From positions 1 to 6,815 of the forward strand of contig WFVP01000360.1 of assembly GCA_015491595.1 (NCBI GenBank): a stretch of 6,815 bases of DNA, given 5' to 3'. The notes beneath the pieces were generated by a model. The model had not been told where the DNA came from, searched no databases, and saw only the letters and a program-made list of their open reading frames with translations. The DNA is from Anaerolineales bacterium (lineage in GTDB: Bacteria > Chloroflexota > Anaerolineae > Anaerolineales > DRMV01). Made by a program: the position numbers and the translations under genes. Below, piece by piece: positions 6,007 through 6,815 of the stretch. The stretch's first letter is position 1, and each line of letters opens with the position of its first letter.

Positions 6007-6633
6007 ATGCTCCAGGCCCGCTTCTACACCTGCCGCCAATGTGGCCTGCGTTTTCCCTCCCTGGAACCCCTCACCGCCTGTCCGCGTTGCGCCGGCCCCC
6101 TGGTATTGCGGGCAGAGAAATGGCTACACGAAGAGCAAATGGAAGGGAAAATGCGGGAGATGCAACATCCCCCTGTACGTGCCGTGCTGGACAACCTGCG
6201 CAGTGCCTGGAACGTCGGATCCCTCTTCCGCACCGCCGACGCCGCAGGATTCCAGCACCTGCACCTTTGCGGCATCACCCCCACCCCGCCCCACGAGGGC
6301 ATCGCCAAGACCGCCCTGGGCGCGGAACAGGTCGTGCCCTGGTCCTATCATCCTGATGCCGTGGACGTGCTCGAGCGCCTGCGCCAGGAAGGCTGGACCC
6401 TCTGGGCCCTGGAAACGGAAGGCGAACCCTGGCACCTGGATATGGCCGTGCCGGACACGCCCCTGGCCGTGGTGGTGGGCAACGAACGGGCCGGCATTGA
6501 CCCCCACGCACTGGCCCTGTGCCATCGAGTGGTCACCCTGCCCATGCGCGGCGTCAAGCGCTCCCTCAACGTCACCGTGGCCTTCGGCATCCTTGCCTTC
6601 TGGCTGAGCACTTTACCGGACAGAAAACCGTGA
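6007..6633 (+). CDS. Zinc-ribbon SpoU/TrmH-family RNA 2'-O-methyltransferase
   Basis: This is a SPOUT-class methyltransferase of the TrmH/SpoU family, which transfers a methyl group from S-adenosylmethionine to a ribose 2'-OH in tRNA or rRNA. The protein has 208 residues. Residues 9-28 carry CxxC (C9, C12) and a second CxxC (C25, C28), a probable zinc ribbon. The SpoU core follows: motif 1 is LDNLRSAWNVGSLFRTADAAG (61-81) in two blocks, with N69, G71 and the likely catalytic R75; motif 2 is LAVVVGNERAGID (153-165); motif 3 is VTLPMRGVKRSLNVTVAFGI (176-195), with S186 and N188. The knot that binds the cofactor therefore looks complete. The ATG at 6007 has no clear ribosome binding site and lies 6 bp after the previous stop, suggesting translational coupling. 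The preceding stop codon is in the same frame, only two codons before this start. RNA target and modified position cannot be read from sequence; this is not a typical long RlmB or RlmH. Confidence 0.92.
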   Translation: MLQARFYTCRQCGLRFPSLEPLTACPRCAGPLVLRAEKWLHEEQMEGKMREMQHPPVRAVLDNLRSAWNVGSLFRTADAAGFQHLHLCGITPTPPHEGIAKTALGAEQVVPWSYHPDAVDVLERLRQEGWTLWALETEGEPWHLDMAVPDTPLAVVVGNERAGIDPHALALCHRVVTLPMRGVKRSLNVTVAFGILAFWLSTLPDRKP

Positions 6634-6661
6634 CCTGATTTCCCATCCTTCGGAGGCGGCC

Positions 6662-6815
6662 ATGCCCGAAACCCGTGTACAGGCCTTTGCCCAGGCCCTC
6701 CGCAAGCACACCCAGGCCGAGGTCTACCTGGACGACCTCACCCGCACCCTCTACAGCACCGACGCCAGCATCTACCAGGTCTACCCCCTGGCCGTGGTGA
6801 TTCCCCGCACCGAGG
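6662..6815 (+). CDS. FAD-linked oxidase, N-terminal fragment (runs off the window)
   Basis: Only 51 codons are present. The ATG at 6662 follows GGAGG (6652-6656) by five bases, a strong ribosome binding site. The protein begins MPETRVQAFAQALRKH and then shows DDLTRTLYSTDASIYQVYPL followed by AVVIPRTE. The YSTDASIYQ and P-L-x-V-V-x-P-R pattern is the N-terminal edge of the FAD-binding PCMH domain in GlcD/DLD-type oxidases and is typical of large proteins that join an FAD oxidase to Fe-S-binding domains. Such enzymes oxidise 2-hydroxy acids such as lactate, glycolate or 2-hydroxyglutarate; the substrate here is unknown because the deciding part lies outside. The gene begins 28 bp after the methyltransferase stop on the same strand, with no terminator visible between, so it may be read from the gatB promoter. 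Confidence 0.82.
   Translation, partial: MPETRVQAFAQALRKHTQAEVYLDDLTRTLYSTDASIYQVYPLAVVIPRTE

Overview
The window is a compact, GC-rich stretch of bacterial chromosome with six genes and a seventh just entering. Codon use looks uniform throughout, and no transposase, phage, plasmid, CRISPR or RNA gene is visible. A GatB amidotransferase subunit means the organism makes Asn-tRNA and/or Gln-tRNA by the indirect route. The style of the proteins (GatB, the zinc-ribbon SpoU protein, the FAD oxidase) suggests a Chloroflexota-type bacterium, possibly Anaerolineae-like. That is an impression from the sequence, not a phylogenetic result.

Layout. (1) 1-658, plus strand: the C-terminal part of glycerol kinase (glpK), ending in a GC-rich hairpin and T-run terminator. 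(2) 726-2828, minus strand and convergent with glpK: a P1/DmpA-NylC-type self-processing peptidase, followed 57 bp later by tsaD (tRNA t6A synthesis). They probably form a two-gene operon driven by an extended -10 promoter. (3) 2829-3202: a divergent intergenic region of about 370 bp with the two outward promoters and, between them, a striking nested palindrome of about 91 bp. (4) 3203-6633, plus strand: gatB, a seven-helix membrane protein with a degenerate histidine-kinase-like C-terminus, and a zinc-ribbon SpoU RNA methyltransferase. The spacings are 2 and 6 bp, so the three look translationally coupled. (5) 6662 onward: the first 51 codons of an FAD-linked oxidase, 28 bp downstream and probably in the same transcription unit.

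How they fit together. Three of the genes serve translation fidelity or RNA modification: tsaD (t6A37 of ANN-decoding tRNAs), gatB (amidation of misacylated tRNA) and the SpoU enzyme (ribose 2'-O-methylation). glpK and the FAD oxidase are central metabolism. The least understood gene is the membrane protein at 4687-6000. Its C-terminal half keeps the outline of a histidine kinase ATPase domain, but the N, G1 and G2 box residues and any phospho-acceptor H-box are missing. That makes it a candidate pseudokinase sensor inside an RNA-modification operon. This protein and the nested palindrome are the two best leads. I see no clear sign of a wholly new multi-gene system.
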